A DNA stretch of 64,000 nt from Pseudomonas sp. ANT_H12B (GTDB lineage: Bacteria > Pseudomonadota > Gammaproteobacteria > Pseudomonadales > Pseudomonadaceae). How positions within the stretch are numbered: the first letter of the stretch is position 1; each line of letters starts with the position of its first letter. The position numbers were made by a program, and so were the translations under genes. The notes under the pieces are model-generated. The model was given only the letters and a program-made list of their open reading frames with translations. It was not told the DNA's origin and searched no databases. Positions 9,001 through 17,329 of this stretch are shown here, piece by piece. The stretch spans positions 1 to 64,000 of the forward strand of contig NZ_VOBI01000005.1 of NCBI RefSeq assembly GCF_008369325.1, in the 5' to 3' direction.

Positions 9001-10578
9001 GCCGATGAAGTCGCCCATTTGTGCCAGGAGGTGAAAAAACTCTACGGGGAATGACCCGAACTCGCTGAACAGAGACCAGCTGCGGTCCGGGTTCAGTGTC
9101 TGAAACCCGCTGACACCGGGTTGCGCGCGGATCCAGTCCAGCCTTCCGTCACCGGTCAGATCCATGAGTGCCTGATACACCGGTTTTTGGCTATCAGCGA
9201 CCGGGATGTGCTCAAGCGCCGTCCAGGGGCCGTAGCAGATGTCGTCGCCCCCGGAGCTGGCGCGCAGCGGCTCGCGGTAATACCAGCACTGATCGTAACG
9301 ACACAGGAAGCCTGGCAAGCCTTCACCAAAAAGGTCGACGCATTGATAACGCTGACCGTCTTCAATGCCGGGCATGTGCTCGAACGGAAAGAAAGGCGCC
9401 GGCTGAGTGTTGAGTTCAAAACCCGAATAGTCGAACTCTACGGGCGGCATGTGCTCCACGCTGCCGCTGGCGTCATAGGCTTGATAATGGGCTGCCTGCA
9501 GTTGGTTGTGAGACAGCGAAGTGAGCTGATATTGCAGCAGCAAACGCCGAACCAGCACGGGGTTGGCGCCCAGCTCAATGGGGAAGTGGTGAAACATCAA
9601 GACCTGATGACACAGACGCCGGGTCCCCAGCTCGAACCCGTAGGTGTAGCTGTGGAAGGGGTCGCTGCGAATCAGCCATGGGTCGAGTGATTCCCCGGAC
9701 GCAAGAAAAGGAGGGCCGTAGATCGGTTTTTCATCCCGCTCACGGGTGCGCTCGCCGTAATCGAACAGCAGGTGGAAATGCCAGTCCAGGTCCGTCGGGT
9801 TTTCTGTGGTCCAGGCATACAAGTGTTCACTGGCTGTGAAGTTGCCGTAACACACACGATGCAGGTATCGCTGGGCGCGGTAGTCGTGCGGGGCATCCGG
9901 GGAGTGTTGTTCATCCTCGAGCCGGTAATCGAAGCACAAGTGTTCGCCATGGGCATTTATGCTTTCGAGCAGCAGCCAGACACCCACCTGCGGAGGGGCA
10001 ACAGGTTTGTCCGGACAGTCCGGATCCTTCGGCTCGACCGGTGCGGCTCGGCGTGATGCATCGGTTTTGCCATACACGCTCAAGGTGCCATCGGCGCCAT
10101 GTACGAGCCAGAAGGGCGGCTCATCTGCTGGCTGCCAAAGTTCGACCAGGTTGAAGCTGCCTTCTACCCTTGGCTCGTAACGCACCACGGTGTGCTCGCC
10201 GATTTGCTGTCCCTTGTAAGTACTCTCGATTCTGGATTTGATCTTCCCCTCGGCATCGAGCTCCGGCGCCCACTCTTCACCGGCGGGCCCGATTATCACG
10301 TCGTCAGCGAGATAGCGTGGTACCCCCCGGCTGGTCCGGCGAGTGATGGCATTGACGGTCATGCTCCAGCCTATGCCGAACGGTCCGTTGCCGATCTGAC
10401 TGCTGTAGCTCAGGGCCAGGCTGGGGTCGAAACCGCGGCCACCGGACATGGGCAACGGTAGCTCGAACGAAGCACTGCCGGTGATGCCGACCGAGCCCCA
10501 GCTTTTGCCGATTGTGGCGATCGAGGCGCTAGTGGCAATGGACGGCTCGGTGATGCTCAGGGACGTTTGATCTTGCAT
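6052..10578 (-). CDS. Tc toxin subunit B (SpvB/TcaC-like)
   Basis: The 1508-residue product is the TcB component, which joins TcC to form the hollow cocoon enclosing the toxin and docks on the TcA pore. The N-terminus (about residues 25-330) is an SpvB domain (GSASFELPLPMSGGRGFDPS, FGIGWSM). FG-GAP-like propeller repeats follow (FGEGLPGFLCRYDQC, DLTGDGRLDWIRA, DFIGDGLSSCALIG, DLNGSGAPALIYL). The TcdB middle-N region lies near 735-830 (SYRYFQGYYDGQDREFRGFG) and middle-C near 885-1010 (VQEHRYKVRELRKKG). The C-terminus carries Rhs-type strands (FVDGFGRPLQTKQLV, FYDVLGRPVKVINAKGYVS). Length fits TcaC/TcdB2 proteins. It is the first gene of a tcB-tcC unit. A lux-box-like dyad lies about 97 bases upstream of the ATG. 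An AGGATC ribosome-binding site precedes the start. Confidence 0.92.
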   Translation of the reverse strand: MQDQTSLSITEPSIATSASIATIGKSWGSVGITGSASFELPLPMSGGRGFDPSLALSYSSQIGNGPFGIGWSMTVNAITRRTSRGVPRYLADDVIIGPAGEEWAPELDAEGKIKSRIESTYKGQQIGEHTVVRYEPRVEGSFNLVELWQPADEPPFWLVHGADGTLSVYGKTDASRRAAPVEPKDPDCPDKPVAPPQVGVWLLLESINAHGEHLCFDYRLEDEQHSPDAPHDYRAQRYLHRVCYGNFTASEHLYAWTTENPTDLDWHFHLLFDYGERTRERDEKPIYGPPFLASGESLDPWLIRSDPFHSYTYGFELGTRRLCHQVLMFHHFPIELGANPVLVRRLLLQYQLTSLSHNQLQAAHYQAYDASGSVEHMPPVEFDYSGFELNTQPAPFFPFEHMPGIEDGQRYQCVDLFGEGLPGFLCRYDQCWYYREPLRASSGGDDICYGPWTALEHIPVADSQKPVYQALMDLTGDGRLDWIRAQPGVSGFQTLNPDRSWSLFSEFGSFPVEFFHLLAQMGDFIGDGLSSCALIGPKSVRLYANRREKGFAAGEDIPHDPDDDSLPLFSNHRSELVFLGNMLGSDMTELCRIRHNEIKCWPNLGHGRFGKGFVLSAPTFDYGEFDAARVRIADLNGSGAPALIYLKSDGFQIYLNHGGNGLEQTPIEVPWPEGVRYDNLSQVTFADLQGLGCATLILTVPHMKPRHWRYDFVSAKPYMLIGSNNNMGCSTQVGYRSSAQEWLDEKPETDSVCYLPFAVPVVSRQTQLDEITGNCLSQSYRYFQGYYDGQDREFRGFGLLHQIDSEANPDEDDHSFTAPSRICTWFHTGRLMDMPRDGYFNGDPEAHPLCPTLFCQYHENDAFDEPITPPDAATADEIARTLAGSVLRVEVYAADDSAQARPFSVQEHRYKVRELRKKGKYDPYGTLMPSTLETISYQYEGFINDPLCQHQITLAQDAFGQTVHVLEISYARRKIDTPPFDDPDEQQWWLDAHDPQQDFFYLKESRAEFIHLKDDPQGWRLGLPYRQRGNALVLPAGSLPTGLDPKQISYETLTLHHASPQWNEKRALTQQSVQRYLKTEDRTLLPDGQADFEALRSTLEIAQLNKTALDAYNTLPPPFDIRVELQNIGYSPMPLFLEENSIEDDERNLWSSHYGFATYGDLDDFYKVLKYHETPCHGAIKARHDPYRLAIIGVELPDGCTTQAAYDYHALLPTRIIDANENVEEVLYEPSGQPLAISFYGTEDGIEVGFSPLSEHERPVDPRPDPAIENPQAALQEAASVLRKDLFSWMGVLPDSVRQTPDWLADWITQGYVLPSLHICASARTRLLGLNSLTMAEQALLELIRTTPRDPVHSVVLTADRYHDDPLQQIQIIKTFVDGFGRPLQTKQLVEPGLAYVVENGELVVENGEPKTAHANPRWRVSERVEYNNKGLPVRVFRPYFANGHGYINDRSFRAFGHHDQQFYDVLGRPVKVINAKGYVSRTTIHPWYHTSHDYNDTYCPTPPELEP

Positions 10579-10665
10579 GAGACTGATCCTGTTTCGGCTA
10601 CGCGCTCGCGAGTGGCGGCAGCATCGCGTGATGGATCAACGCTAGCAGGACGAGGGCAGGGCGTA

Positions 10666-10685
10666 ACCTGTCAGATTTGACAGTT
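10666..10685 (-). promoter_or_regulatory. Lux-box-like dyad upstream of tcB
   Basis: ACCTGTCAGATTTGACAGTT has the CT-N12-AG arrangement of lux boxes and a CTGTCA-N4-TGACAG core. Its centre is about 97 bases from the tcB start codon. A further half-site TTGACAGGTT follows at 10687-10696. Near-identical dyads lie before the Ig-repeat gene (19199) and tcA1 (22387). That a LuxR-type protein binds here is inference. Confidence 0.6.
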
Positions 10686-10725
10686 GTTGACAGGTTTTTT
10701 AGATCGAATGGTCTACATAGGGGAG

Positions 10726-10737
10726 CGCTATATAGCG
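10726..10737. other. Perfect 12-bp palindrome between tcB and the fumarase gene
   Basis: CGCTATATAGCG is a perfect palindrome in the 239-base gap between tcB and the fumarase terminator. It may be an operator or chance. Nothing else in the gap looks like a gene. Confidence 0.3.
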
Positions 10738-10755
10738 AACGCTTAAATCGTTGCC

Positions 10756-10800
10756 AAAAAAAACGGCCGGGTCGTCTTCAGGGACAACCCGGCCGTTTTT
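10756..10800. terminator. Bidirectional rho-independent terminator after the fumarase gene
   Basis: An 11-bp G/C-rich stem (AACGGCCGGGT / ACCCGGCCGTT) is flanked by an A-run at 10756-10763 and a T-run at 10796-10800, so it can work on both strands. It lies 18 bases beyond the fumarase stop and insulates fumarase from the tcB promoter region. Confidence 0.88.
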
Positions 10801-10817
10801 CAGGAGGCTTAAAGCGC

Positions 10818-12341
10818 TTACTGCACTTCTACCGCCAGGCTTTCACTGATCTTTTTCTGCCAGATGGCAGGACCGGTGATGTGTACCGACTCACCCTTGC
10901 TGTCGACTGCAACAGTCACTGGCATGTCTTTGACGTCGAACTCGTAGATCGCTTCCATGCCCAGTTCGGCGAAAGCCACCACGCGGGATTTCTTGATGGC
11001 TTGCGCCACCAGGTAGGCCGCGCCGCCGACTGCCATCAGGTAAACGGCTTTGTGGTCCTTGATCGCTTCGATAGCGGTCGGGCCGCGCTCGGATTTGCCG
11101 ATCATGCCCAGCAGGCCTGTTTGCTCGAGGATCTGACGGGTGAACTTGTCCATCCGCGTCGCGGTGGTCGGGCCAGCCGGGCCGACCACTTCTTCGCGCA
11201 CCGGATCAACCGGGCCGACGTAGTAGATGAAGCGACCTTTGAGGTCCACCGGCAGGGTTTCACCCTTGTTCAGCATCTCGACCATGCGCTTGTGCGCGGC
11301 GTCGCGACCGGTGAGCATCTTGCCGTTGAGCAGGACGGTTTCGCCCGGCTTCCAGCTCTGCACGTCTTCTGGCGTCAGGGTGTCGAGGTTGACGCGACGG
11401 GCCGACGGACCGGCTTCCCAGACGATTTCCGGGTAGGCGTCCAGCGGTGGCGCTTCCAGCGAGGCCGGGCCGGAGCCGTCGAGCACGAAGTGCGCGTGAC
11501 GGGTGGCGGCGCAGTTCGGGATCATGCACACCGGCAACGAAGCGGCGTGGGTCGGGTAGTCCATGATCTTCACGTCGAGCACGGTGGTCAGGCCACCCAG
11601 GCCCTGGGCGCCAATGCCCAGTTGATTGACCTTCTCGAACAGCTCCAGGCGCATCTCTTCGATACGGTTGGACGGGCCGCGCTTTTTCAGCTCGTGAATG
11701 TCGATGGATTCCATCAACACTTCCTTGGCCATGACGGCGGCTTTCTCGGCGGTGCCGCCGATGCCGATGCCGAGCATGCCCGGTGGGCACCAGCCGGCGC
11801 CCATGGTAGGCACGGTTTTCAAAACCCAGTCGACGATCGAGTCGGACGGGTTGAGCATGGCCATTTTCGACTTGTTCTCGGAACCGCCGCCCTTGGCCGC
11901 CACGTCCACTTCCACGGTGTTACCCGGAACGATGGAGTAGTGGATAACGGCCGGGGTGTTGTCCTTGGTGTTCTTGCGAGCGCCCGCCGGGTCGGCGAGG
12001 ATCGAGGCACGCAGGACGTTTTCCGGCAGGTTGTAAGCCTGGCGCACGCCTTGGTTGATCATGTCGTCCAGGCTCATGGTGGCGCCATCCCAACGTACGT
12101 CCATGCCTACACGCACGAACACGGTGACGATGCCGGTGTCCTGGCAAATCGGGCGGTGGCCGGTGGCGCACATGCGCGAGTTGATCAGGATTTGCGCCAT
12201 CGAATCGCGAGCTGCCGGCGATTCTTCACGCAGGTAGGCCTCGTGCATCGCCTGGATGAAATCAACGGGGTGGTAGTAGGAAATGAATTGCAGGGCGTCG
12301 GCAACGCTCTGAATCAGGTCGTCTTGCTTGATCACGGTCAT
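10818..12341 (-). CDS. Class I fumarate hydratase
   Basis: The 507-residue enzyme is an iron-sulfur class I fumarase that interconverts fumarate and malate in the TCA cycle. Characteristic stretches are CATGHRPICQDTG near the N-terminus (first cluster cysteine), the glycine-rich AAKGGGSENKSKMAML, the WCPPGMLGIGIGG segment, and the C-terminal swivel domain with TVAVDSKGESVHITGP. Length matches FumA/FumB-type enzymes. I start at 12341, where the coding sequence MTVIKQDD follows a good AGAGGAG site, and not at the in-frame ATG ten codons upstream. It is monocistronic with its own terminator. A long hairpin lies 36-79 bases upstream of the start. In P. aeruginosa the orthologue is PA4333 next to sadC, the same order as here. 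Confidence 0.9.
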   Translation of the reverse strand: MTVIKQDDLIQSVADALQFISYYHPVDFIQAMHEAYLREESPAARDSMAQILINSRMCATGHRPICQDTGIVTVFVRVGMDVRWDGATMSLDDMINQGVRQAYNLPENVLRASILADPAGARKNTKDNTPAVIHYSIVPGNTVEVDVAAKGGGSENKSKMAMLNPSDSIVDWVLKTVPTMGAGWCPPGMLGIGIGGTAEKAAVMAKEVLMESIDIHELKKRGPSNRIEEMRLELFEKVNQLGIGAQGLGGLTTVLDVKIMDYPTHAASLPVCMIPNCAATRHAHFVLDGSGPASLEAPPLDAYPEIVWEAGPSARRVNLDTLTPEDVQSWKPGETVLLNGKMLTGRDAAHKRMVEMLNKGETLPVDLKGRFIYYVGPVDPVREEVVGPAGPTTATRMDKFTRQILEQTGLLGMIGKSERGPTAIEAIKDHKAVYLMAVGGAAYLVAQAIKKSRVVAFAELGMEAIYEFDVKDMPVTVAVDSKGESVHITGPAIWQKKISESLAVEVQ

Positions 12342-12687
12342 GAGTCGCGCTCCTCTAAAAGACGGGAACATTCAATAAGGTGCTTGCAGCTTGGGTGCAT
12401 CGGTCGGTTGCAAGCACCTTTCAAGGCACGCCGGGCATGCTGGCGCGACGCTAAAAAGGCGCGGCAGTATAACGCGCCTCGGTTCCGTACACACCCGCCG
12501 ACAGTCAATCGTTGGTCGCATAAGCCGGCGATGCAGAAGAACCCTGTGGGAGCAAATCTGCGGGAGCAGGGTCATGGCATTGACGCCAGTTTTCCGCCCC
12601 GAAAATTGAATGGTCATTTATCGGTCACGCCACTAAAGTGGCAGCCGGCCTGTAGAGTAGGACACTCTGACAGCCTCCTTTCGCACG
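12342..12687. other. Divergent intergenic region between the fumarase gene and the diguanylate cyclase gene
   Basis: This 346-base gap holds no convincing gene. It contains a 12-bp perfect inverted repeat at 12377-12420, a small hairpin ACCCTG/CAGGGT at 12541-12572, and presumably the divergent promoters of both neighbours. I could not place a confident -35/-10 pair. Confidence 0.6.
12377..12420. other. 12-bp stem-loop in the fumarase 5' region
   Basis: AAGGTGCTTGCA and TGCAAGCACCTT form a perfect 12-bp stem around a 20-base loop, 36-79 bases upstream of the fumarase start. There is no T-run on either strand, so it is not a normal terminator. It could be an mRNA leader structure, an operator or a decayed repeat. 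Confidence 0.5.
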
Positions 12688-13806
12688 GTGAGTCAACGAT
12701 TGACACCTAACGCCATCCAGCGCCTGTTACTCAAACGTTTTGCCCTCGCGGCCGGCACCTATGCCCTGGCATTGCTGCTGCTGTGGCTGGCGTTTTTCAC
12801 TGGCCATTACGATGAACCCTTGACCAGCGTGGCCATCGGCAGTGCGTTGGTGGTCATCAGCCAGGCGACGTTGTTTGCGGTGTTTTACAGTGGCTGCAAC
12901 CTGCGTTTTTCCGACCCCAGCCTGACCGAAGCGCAAGTGTTGCTGGGGCTGGGCTGGCAAACCTGGCTGATCGCCAATCTGGAAGAGGCACGCGGCGCGT
13001 TTCTGGTGTTCTACGTACTGATCCTGCTGTTCGGCTTGTTTCACCTTTCGCGCATAGCCTTTTTGCGGTGTGCGCTGTTGGTGTTTTTCAGTTTCAGTGC
13101 GATCACGTTGTGGCAGGGCTATCACTTCCAGTTACCCGACCCGGCGCTGGCCGCGTTGCAGGTGTGCGTGCTGTTTATCGTGCTGGTCTGGCTGGAGCTG
13201 TATGCCCGTTACGTTCAGGCCTCCCGTCAACGCATGCGTCAGCGCCGATTCGCCTTGCAGGCGCACCAGGACACCCTGCGCGGGATGATGCGTCAGCTCG
13301 AAGACCTGGTGGCCACCGACGAACTGACCGGGTTATTCAATCGCCGACATTTCCTGCGCCTGGCCTCCCGCGAGTTGAACGCCATGGATGCCGGCGTGGT
13401 GCATGGCCTGGCGCTGATCGACCTCGACCATTTCAAACGCATCAACGATGTGCACGGCCATGCCGCCGGCGATCAGGTGCTGCAAGCCTTTGCCGGCGTG
13501 GCCACCGCTTGTTTGCGCGAGGGTGATGTTCTGGCCCGCTACGGCGGTGAAGAATTTGTGCTGCTGTTGCCCGACTGCAACGCCGAACGCCTGACCTCTT
13601 GCTGCGAACGGCTGCGCATTGCGTTCACCGATGTCGAACTGATCGGCCTCGAAGTCAACCATCTCAGCTTGTCGGCGGGCATGACGTTGCTGGAGTTGGG
13701 CGACGACCTCGACGACGCCTTGCAGCGAGCGGATCAGGCGCTTTATCGCGCCAAGCGCGACGGCCGCAATCGTTGCGCGGCGGCGTGGGAGAGCGTCGAT
13801 GCCTGA
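12688..13806 (+). CDS. Membrane-bound GGDEF diguanylate cyclase (SadC-like)
   Basis: The 372-residue protein should make cyclic di-GMP from GTP at the inner membrane. Five or six hydrophobic segments fill residues 15-175 (for example ALALLLLWLAFFTG, FLVFYVLILLFGLFHLSRIA). A short coiled segment follows, then a GGDEF domain from about 205 (TDELTGLFNRRHFL) with the active-site variant RYGGEEF near 285-291. The product-inhibition I-site RxxD is present just before it (REGDVLARYGG). The start is GTG at 12688; a stop codon ten codons upstream rules out a longer form. Gene order matches sadC (PA4332) of P. aeruginosa, which as I recall is longer, so the name is given only as likely. The end overlaps the next gene by 8 bases. 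Confidence 0.87.
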   Translation: MSQRLTPNAIQRLLLKRFALAAGTYALALLLLWLAFFTGHYDEPLTSVAIGSALVVISQATLFAVFYSGCNLRFSDPSLTEAQVLLGLGWQTWLIANLEEARGAFLVFYVLILLFGLFHLSRIAFLRCALLVFFSFSAITLWQGYHFQLPDPALAALQVCVLFIVLVWLELYARYVQASRQRMRQRRFALQAHQDTLRGMMRQLEDLVATDELTGLFNRRHFLRLASRELNAMDAGVVHGLALIDLDHFKRINDVHGHAAGDQVLQAFAGVATACLREGDVLARYGGEEFVLLLPDCNAERLTSCCERLRIAFTDVELIGLEVNHLSLSAGMTLLELGDDLDDALQRADQALYRAKRDGRNRCAAAWESVDA

Positions 13807-14734
13807 GTTACGGGTCGGCGAACGTCAATGGTCGGTGGCGGCGGGCAGCAACCTGCTCGATGCGCTGAATCAGAACGGCGTGAGTGTGCCCTACAGCTGT
13901 CGCGCCGGCAGTTGCCATGCGTGCCTGGTGCAATGTGTTCAAGGCCTGCCGAGCGACAGCCGACCCGACGCCCTGAGTGCAGACCAGCGTCAGCAAGGCT
14001 GGCGGCTGGCGTGCCAGTGTCAGGTGGTCGAAGACTTGCAGGTGCACACCTTCGATCCGGAGCAGGACGGCAGCCCGGCCGAGGTGGTTGCCGTTGATTG
14101 GTTGAGCGCCAACGTGTTGCGTTTGCGTCTGACCCCACAGCGTCAGTTGCGTTATAGCGCCGGGCAGCATCTGGTGTTGTGGGCGGGCCAAATTGCGCGG
14201 CCGTATTCCCTGGTCAGCCTGCCGGATGAAGATCGCTTTCTGGAGTTCCACCTCGATTGTCGCCAGTCGGGGGAATTCAGTGATGCGGCCCGTCAGCTCA
14301 AAATCGGCGATCGAATCCGACTCGGCGAATTGCGCGGCGGGGCTTTGCATTACGACCCGGACTGGAACACCCGACCCCTTTGGTTGCTGGCGGCCGGCAC
14401 AGGGTTGGGCCCGTTGTTTGGCGTCTTGCGTGAAGCCTTGCGTCAGGATCATCAAGGCGCTATCCGCGTTATTCACCTGGCGCATGATGCCGCTGAGCAT
14501 TATCTGGCCAAGCCCCTGCAAGCCATCGCTGCCAGCCGACCGAACCTCAGTATCGAGCTGTGGACGCCGGCCGAGTTGCCCGCGGCTTTGGCGCAACTGC
14601 GGCTTGTTTCCCGGCAAACCCAGGCCTTACTCTGCGGGGCCCCCGAGAGCGTCGACGCCTTTGCCCGGCGCCTGTACCTGGCGGGACTGCCGCGCAACCA
14701 ACTGCTGGCCGATGTCTTCCTGCCGCGCGGTTGA
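13799..14734 (+). CDS. 2Fe-2S ferredoxin / FAD-NAD(P)H reductase fusion
   Basis: The 311-residue protein joins a plant-type ferredoxin domain (residues 1-90) to a ferredoxin-NADP reductase module. The cluster ligands are visible as CRAGSCHAC (Cx4Cx2C) with a fourth Cys in LACQC. FAD binding is indicated by RPYSLVSLP and NAD(P)H binding by LLAAGTGLGPLFGVL. The layout is that of oxygenase reductases and CDP-6-deoxy-glucoseen reductase-like proteins. The electron acceptor is unknown; no oxygenase gene is nearby. The gene overlaps the diguanylate cyclase gene by 8 bases and is followed 29 bases later by an enoyl-CoA hydratase, so these three form an operon, an order conserved in pseudomonads. Confidence 0.86.
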   Translation: MPELRVGERQWSVAAGSNLLDALNQNGVSVPYSCRAGSCHACLVQCVQGLPSDSRPDALSADQRQQGWRLACQCQVVEDLQVHTFDPEQDGSPAEVVAVDWLSANVLRLRLTPQRQLRYSAGQHLVLWAGQIARPYSLVSLPDEDRFLEFHLDCRQSGEFSDAARQLKIGDRIRLGELRGGALHYDPDWNTRPLWLLAAGTGLGPLFGVLREALRQDHQGAIRVIHLAHDAAEHYLAKPLQAIAASRPNLSIELWTPAELPAALAQLRLVSRQTQALLCGAPESVDAFARRLYLAGLPRNQLLADVFLPRG

Positions 14735-14763
14735 GCGCAGATTATTCAGACGCGAGACCTTCC

Positions 14764-15513
14764 ATGACCGATGCCATCACACTTGAACGCGAACGCGGCC
14801 TGCTGACCCTGCGCCTGAACCGCCCCGACAAGAAAAACGCCCTGACCCGCGCCATGTACAGCGACATGGCACAAGCGTTGAAGCAGGCCGATGCCGACCC
14901 TGAAATCAACGCGGTGCTGATCACCGGTTCCAGTGAATGCTTCACCGCCGGCAACGACATCGCCGACTTCCTTGAGCAGCCGCCGAGCAACCTCGACAGC
15001 CCGGTGTTTCAGTTCATGCTCACGCTGCTCGAATGCCGCAAACCGGTGATCGCCGCCGTGGCCGGTGCTGCCGTGGGTATTGGCACGACGCTGCTGCTGC
15101 ATTGCGATCTGGTGTACGTCAGCCGCGACGCACGCCTGCGTATGCCCTTCGTTAATCTCGGATTGTGCCCGGAGTTCGGCTCCAGCCTGATCCTGCCGCG
15201 ACTGCTCGGGCATGCAAAAGCCGCCGAACTGCTGTTGCTCGGCGAAGGTTTCAGCGGCGAACAGGCCGCGCAGTGGGGCATCGCGACCCAAGCGCTGGGC
15301 AGTGGCGAAGAGGCGTTGGCCAAGGCTCGGGAGATGGCGTTGCGTTTCGAGTCGTTGCCACCGGAGGCGGTGCGCATCAGCAAGCAATTGATGAAAGCGC
15401 AGGACCGCGAGCAACTGCGCAAGGCAATAGAAGAGGAGGGCGCATTATTCATCCAGCGGCTGCGCTCGCCGGAAGCGATTGCGGCGTTGTCGGGGTTTAT
15501 CAACCGAACCTGA
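14764..15513 (+). CDS. Enoyl-CoA hydratase/isomerase family protein
   Basis: The 249-residue crotonase-family protein should act on acyl-CoA substrates. The oxyanion-hole regions are present as SSECFTAGNDIADF and AAVAGAAVGIGTTLLLHCDLVYVS, followed by FVNLGLCPEFGSSL. A Glu in the second region (CPEF) matches the position often occupied by a catalytic acidic residue. The start at 14764 gives a normal-length crotonase; the open frame upstream overlaps the reductase gene in another frame and is not coding. The substrate cannot be told from sequence. The gene ends just before a repeat and the terminator shared with pyruvate kinase. Confidence 0.88.
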   Translation: MTDAITLERERGLLTLRLNRPDKKNALTRAMYSDMAQALKQADADPEINAVLITGSSECFTAGNDIADFLEQPPSNLDSPVFQFMLTLLECRKPVIAAVAGAAVGIGTTLLLHCDLVYVSRDARLRMPFVNLGLCPEFGSSLILPRLLGHAKAAELLLLGEGFSGEQAAQWGIATQALGSGEEALAKAREMALRFESLPPEAVRISKQLMKAQDREQLRKAIEEEGALFIQRLRSPEAIAALSGFINRT

Positions 15514-15531
15514 CCCACCGATCGGGTAGCC

Positions 15532-15642
15532 GATCGTTCCCACGCTCCGCGTGGGAATGCCTCAACGGACGCTCCGCGTTCGGCTGTTGAAGGGACGCGG
15601 AGCGTCCCGGGCTGCATTCCCACGCGGAGCGTGGGAACGATC
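15532..15642. repeat. Full GATCGTTCCCACGC inverted repeat element
   Basis: A 111-base element begins GATCGTTCCCACGC and ends with its complement. It has an internal pair CGGACGCTCCGCG / CGCGGAGCGTCC. A closely matching copy sits at 58506, with shorter ones at 109, 45017 and 51854. It is intergenic, after a stop codon, typical of Pseudomonas REP-like elements. Confidence 0.8.
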
Positions 15643-15652
15643 AGCAGAAACC

Positions 15653-15691
15653 AAAAAGCCCCGCTATTCACATAGCGGGGCTTTTGTTTTT
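15653..15691. terminator. Bidirectional terminator between the enoyl-CoA hydratase and pyruvate kinase genes
   Basis: AGCCCCGCTAT pairs with ATAGCGGGGCT, flanked by AAAAA on the left and TTTTGTTTTT on the right. It serves the convergent pair, and lies 15 bases from the pyk stop. Confidence 0.88.
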
Positions 15692-15705
15692 CAGCGCATC
15701 GTCAT

Positions 15706-17157
15706 TCAGACCATCGGGTCGCCAACGTGCAGGATTTTCATCCCGTTGGTGCCGCCGATGGTGTGGTAGCTGTCGCCCTTGGTCAGGATGACCCAGTCGC
15801 CTTTCTCCACAACACCGCGCTTGAGCAACTCGTCGATCGCGGCCTGGCTGACTTGCTCAGGCGGCAACGATGCCGGGTCGAACGGTACGGTGTAGACGCC
15901 ACGGAACATGGCCGCGCGGGCCTGGGTTTCGCGGTGTGGGGAGAACGCGTAGATCGGCACCGAAGAACGGATGCGCGACATGATCAACGGCGTGTAGCCA
16001 CTTTCGGTCAGCGCGATGATCGCCTTCACACCCGGAAAGTGGTTGGCGGTGTACATGGCTGCCAGAGCGATGCTCTGGTCGCAGCTTTCGAAGACCTTGC
16101 CGATACGGTGGCTGGAGGTCTTGCTGGTCGGGTGCTTCTCAGCGCCGATGCAAATACGGGCCATGGCCTGCACAGCTTCCAGCGGGTACAAACCGGCAGC
16201 ACTTTCGGCCGAGAGCATCACGGCGTCGGTATAGTCGAGCACGGCGTTGGCCACGTCGGACACTTCGGCACGCGTCGGCATCGGGTTCTGGATCATCGAC
16301 TCCATCATCTGGGTCGCCACGATCACAGCCTTGTTGTGGCGGCGTGCGTGCAGAATGATCTTCTTCTGAATACCCACCAGCTCGGCGTCGCCGATTTCCA
16401 CACCGAGGTCACCACGGGCAACCATCACCGCGTCGGAGGCCTTGATCAGCGCGTCGAGGGTTTCGTCGTTGGCCACGGCTTCGGCACGTTCGATCTTCGC
16501 CACCAGCCAGGCAGTACCGCCGGCTTCGTCGCGCAGTTGACGGGCGTATTCCATGTCGGCGGCGTCACGCGGGAATGACACGGCGAGGTAGTCGACCTGC
16601 ATTTCGGCGGCGAGCTTGATGTCGGCCTTGTCTTTTTCAGTCAGGGCCGGTGCGGTCAGGCCGCCACCGCGACGGTTGATGCCTTTATGGTCGGACAGCG
16701 GGCCGCCGATCAGTACGGTGCAATTGAGCTCGGTGGCATTGGCGGTATCAACACGCATGACCACGCGGCCGTCGTCGAGCAGCAGCTCGTCGCCTACGCC
16801 GCAATCCTTGACCAGGTCCGGGTAGTCGATGCCGACGATCGTTTGAGTGCCTTCGGTCAGAGGATGGCTGGTGGAGAAGGTGAATTGATCACCGATCTTC
16901 AGCTCGATCTTCTTGTTGGCGAATTTGGCGATACGGATTTTCGGGCCTTGCAGATCACCCAGCAGGGCGACGAAGCGACCGTGCTTGGCAGCCAGGTCAC
17001 GCACCAGCTTCGCGCGAGCCTTGTGCTCGTCGGGGGTGCCGTGGGAGAAGTTCAGGCGGGCGACGTCCAGGCCAGCCAGAATCAGCTGTTCGAGAACTTC
17101 CGGCGAGTTACTGGCCGGGCCAAGGGTAGCGACGATTTTGGTGCGACGGACGGACAT
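15706..17157 (-). CDS. pyk: Pyruvate kinase
   Basis: The 483-residue glycolytic enzyme transfers phosphate from phosphoenolpyruvate to ADP. The N-terminal RRTKIVATLGPAS, the substrate-binding LNFSHGT, the GDLQGPKIR segment, the catalytic-lysine region WLVAKIERAEA, the metal-binding VMVARGDLGVE and ATQMMESMI with PTRAEVSDVANAVLD are all present. The C-terminal regulatory domain ends with LTKGDSYHTIGGTNGMKI. The sequence and synteny match PykA (PA4329) rather than PykF, but I keep the general symbol. An AGGAGT ribosome-binding site precedes the ATG at 17157. The gene is monocistronic. Confidence 0.95.
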   Translation of the reverse strand: MSVRRTKIVATLGPASNSPEVLEQLILAGLDVARLNFSHGTPDEHKARAKLVRDLAAKHGRFVALLGDLQGPKIRIAKFANKKIELKIGDQFTFSTSHPLTEGTQTIVGIDYPDLVKDCGVGDELLLDDGRVVMRVDTANATELNCTVLIGGPLSDHKGINRRGGGLTAPALTEKDKADIKLAAEMQVDYLAVSFPRDAADMEYARQLRDEAGGTAWLVAKIERAEAVANDETLDALIKASDAVMVARGDLGVEIGDAELVGIQKKIILHARRHNKAVIVATQMMESMIQNPMPTRAEVSDVANAVLDYTDAVMLSAESAAGLYPLEAVQAMARICIGAEKHPTSKTSSHRIGKVFESCDQSIALAAMYTANHFPGVKAIIALTESGYTPLIMSRIRSSVPIYAFSPHRETQARAAMFRGVYTVPFDPASLPPEQVSQAAIDELLKRGVVEKGDWVILTKGDSYHTIGGTNGMKILHVGDPMV

Positions 17158-17329
17158 GCATAGACTCCTGAGTTCAAGCGCTGAGTGAGGCTACTATGGT
17201 CCGAAGTTGTAGTCATTGTTCATATGCACTACTTATTCGCTTGTTTCTTTGAACGAATACTTTTGGTTACAGGCAGCCTGAAGATTTCCGCCAACGGGTC
17301 GATACAGAGCTCAAGACAGGAGAACCCTC

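Noticed and set aside
10687..10696. A second complete lux box before tcB
   Set aside because: Only one extra half-site (TTGACAGGTT) is present; its partner would need a spacing that does not give CT-N12-AG.
10677..12710. A 677-codon plus-strand open frame across the fumarase gene
   Set aside because: It runs through the terminator and the whole fumarase gene in antisense, rich in H, R and G; no ribosome-binding site and no recognisable domain.
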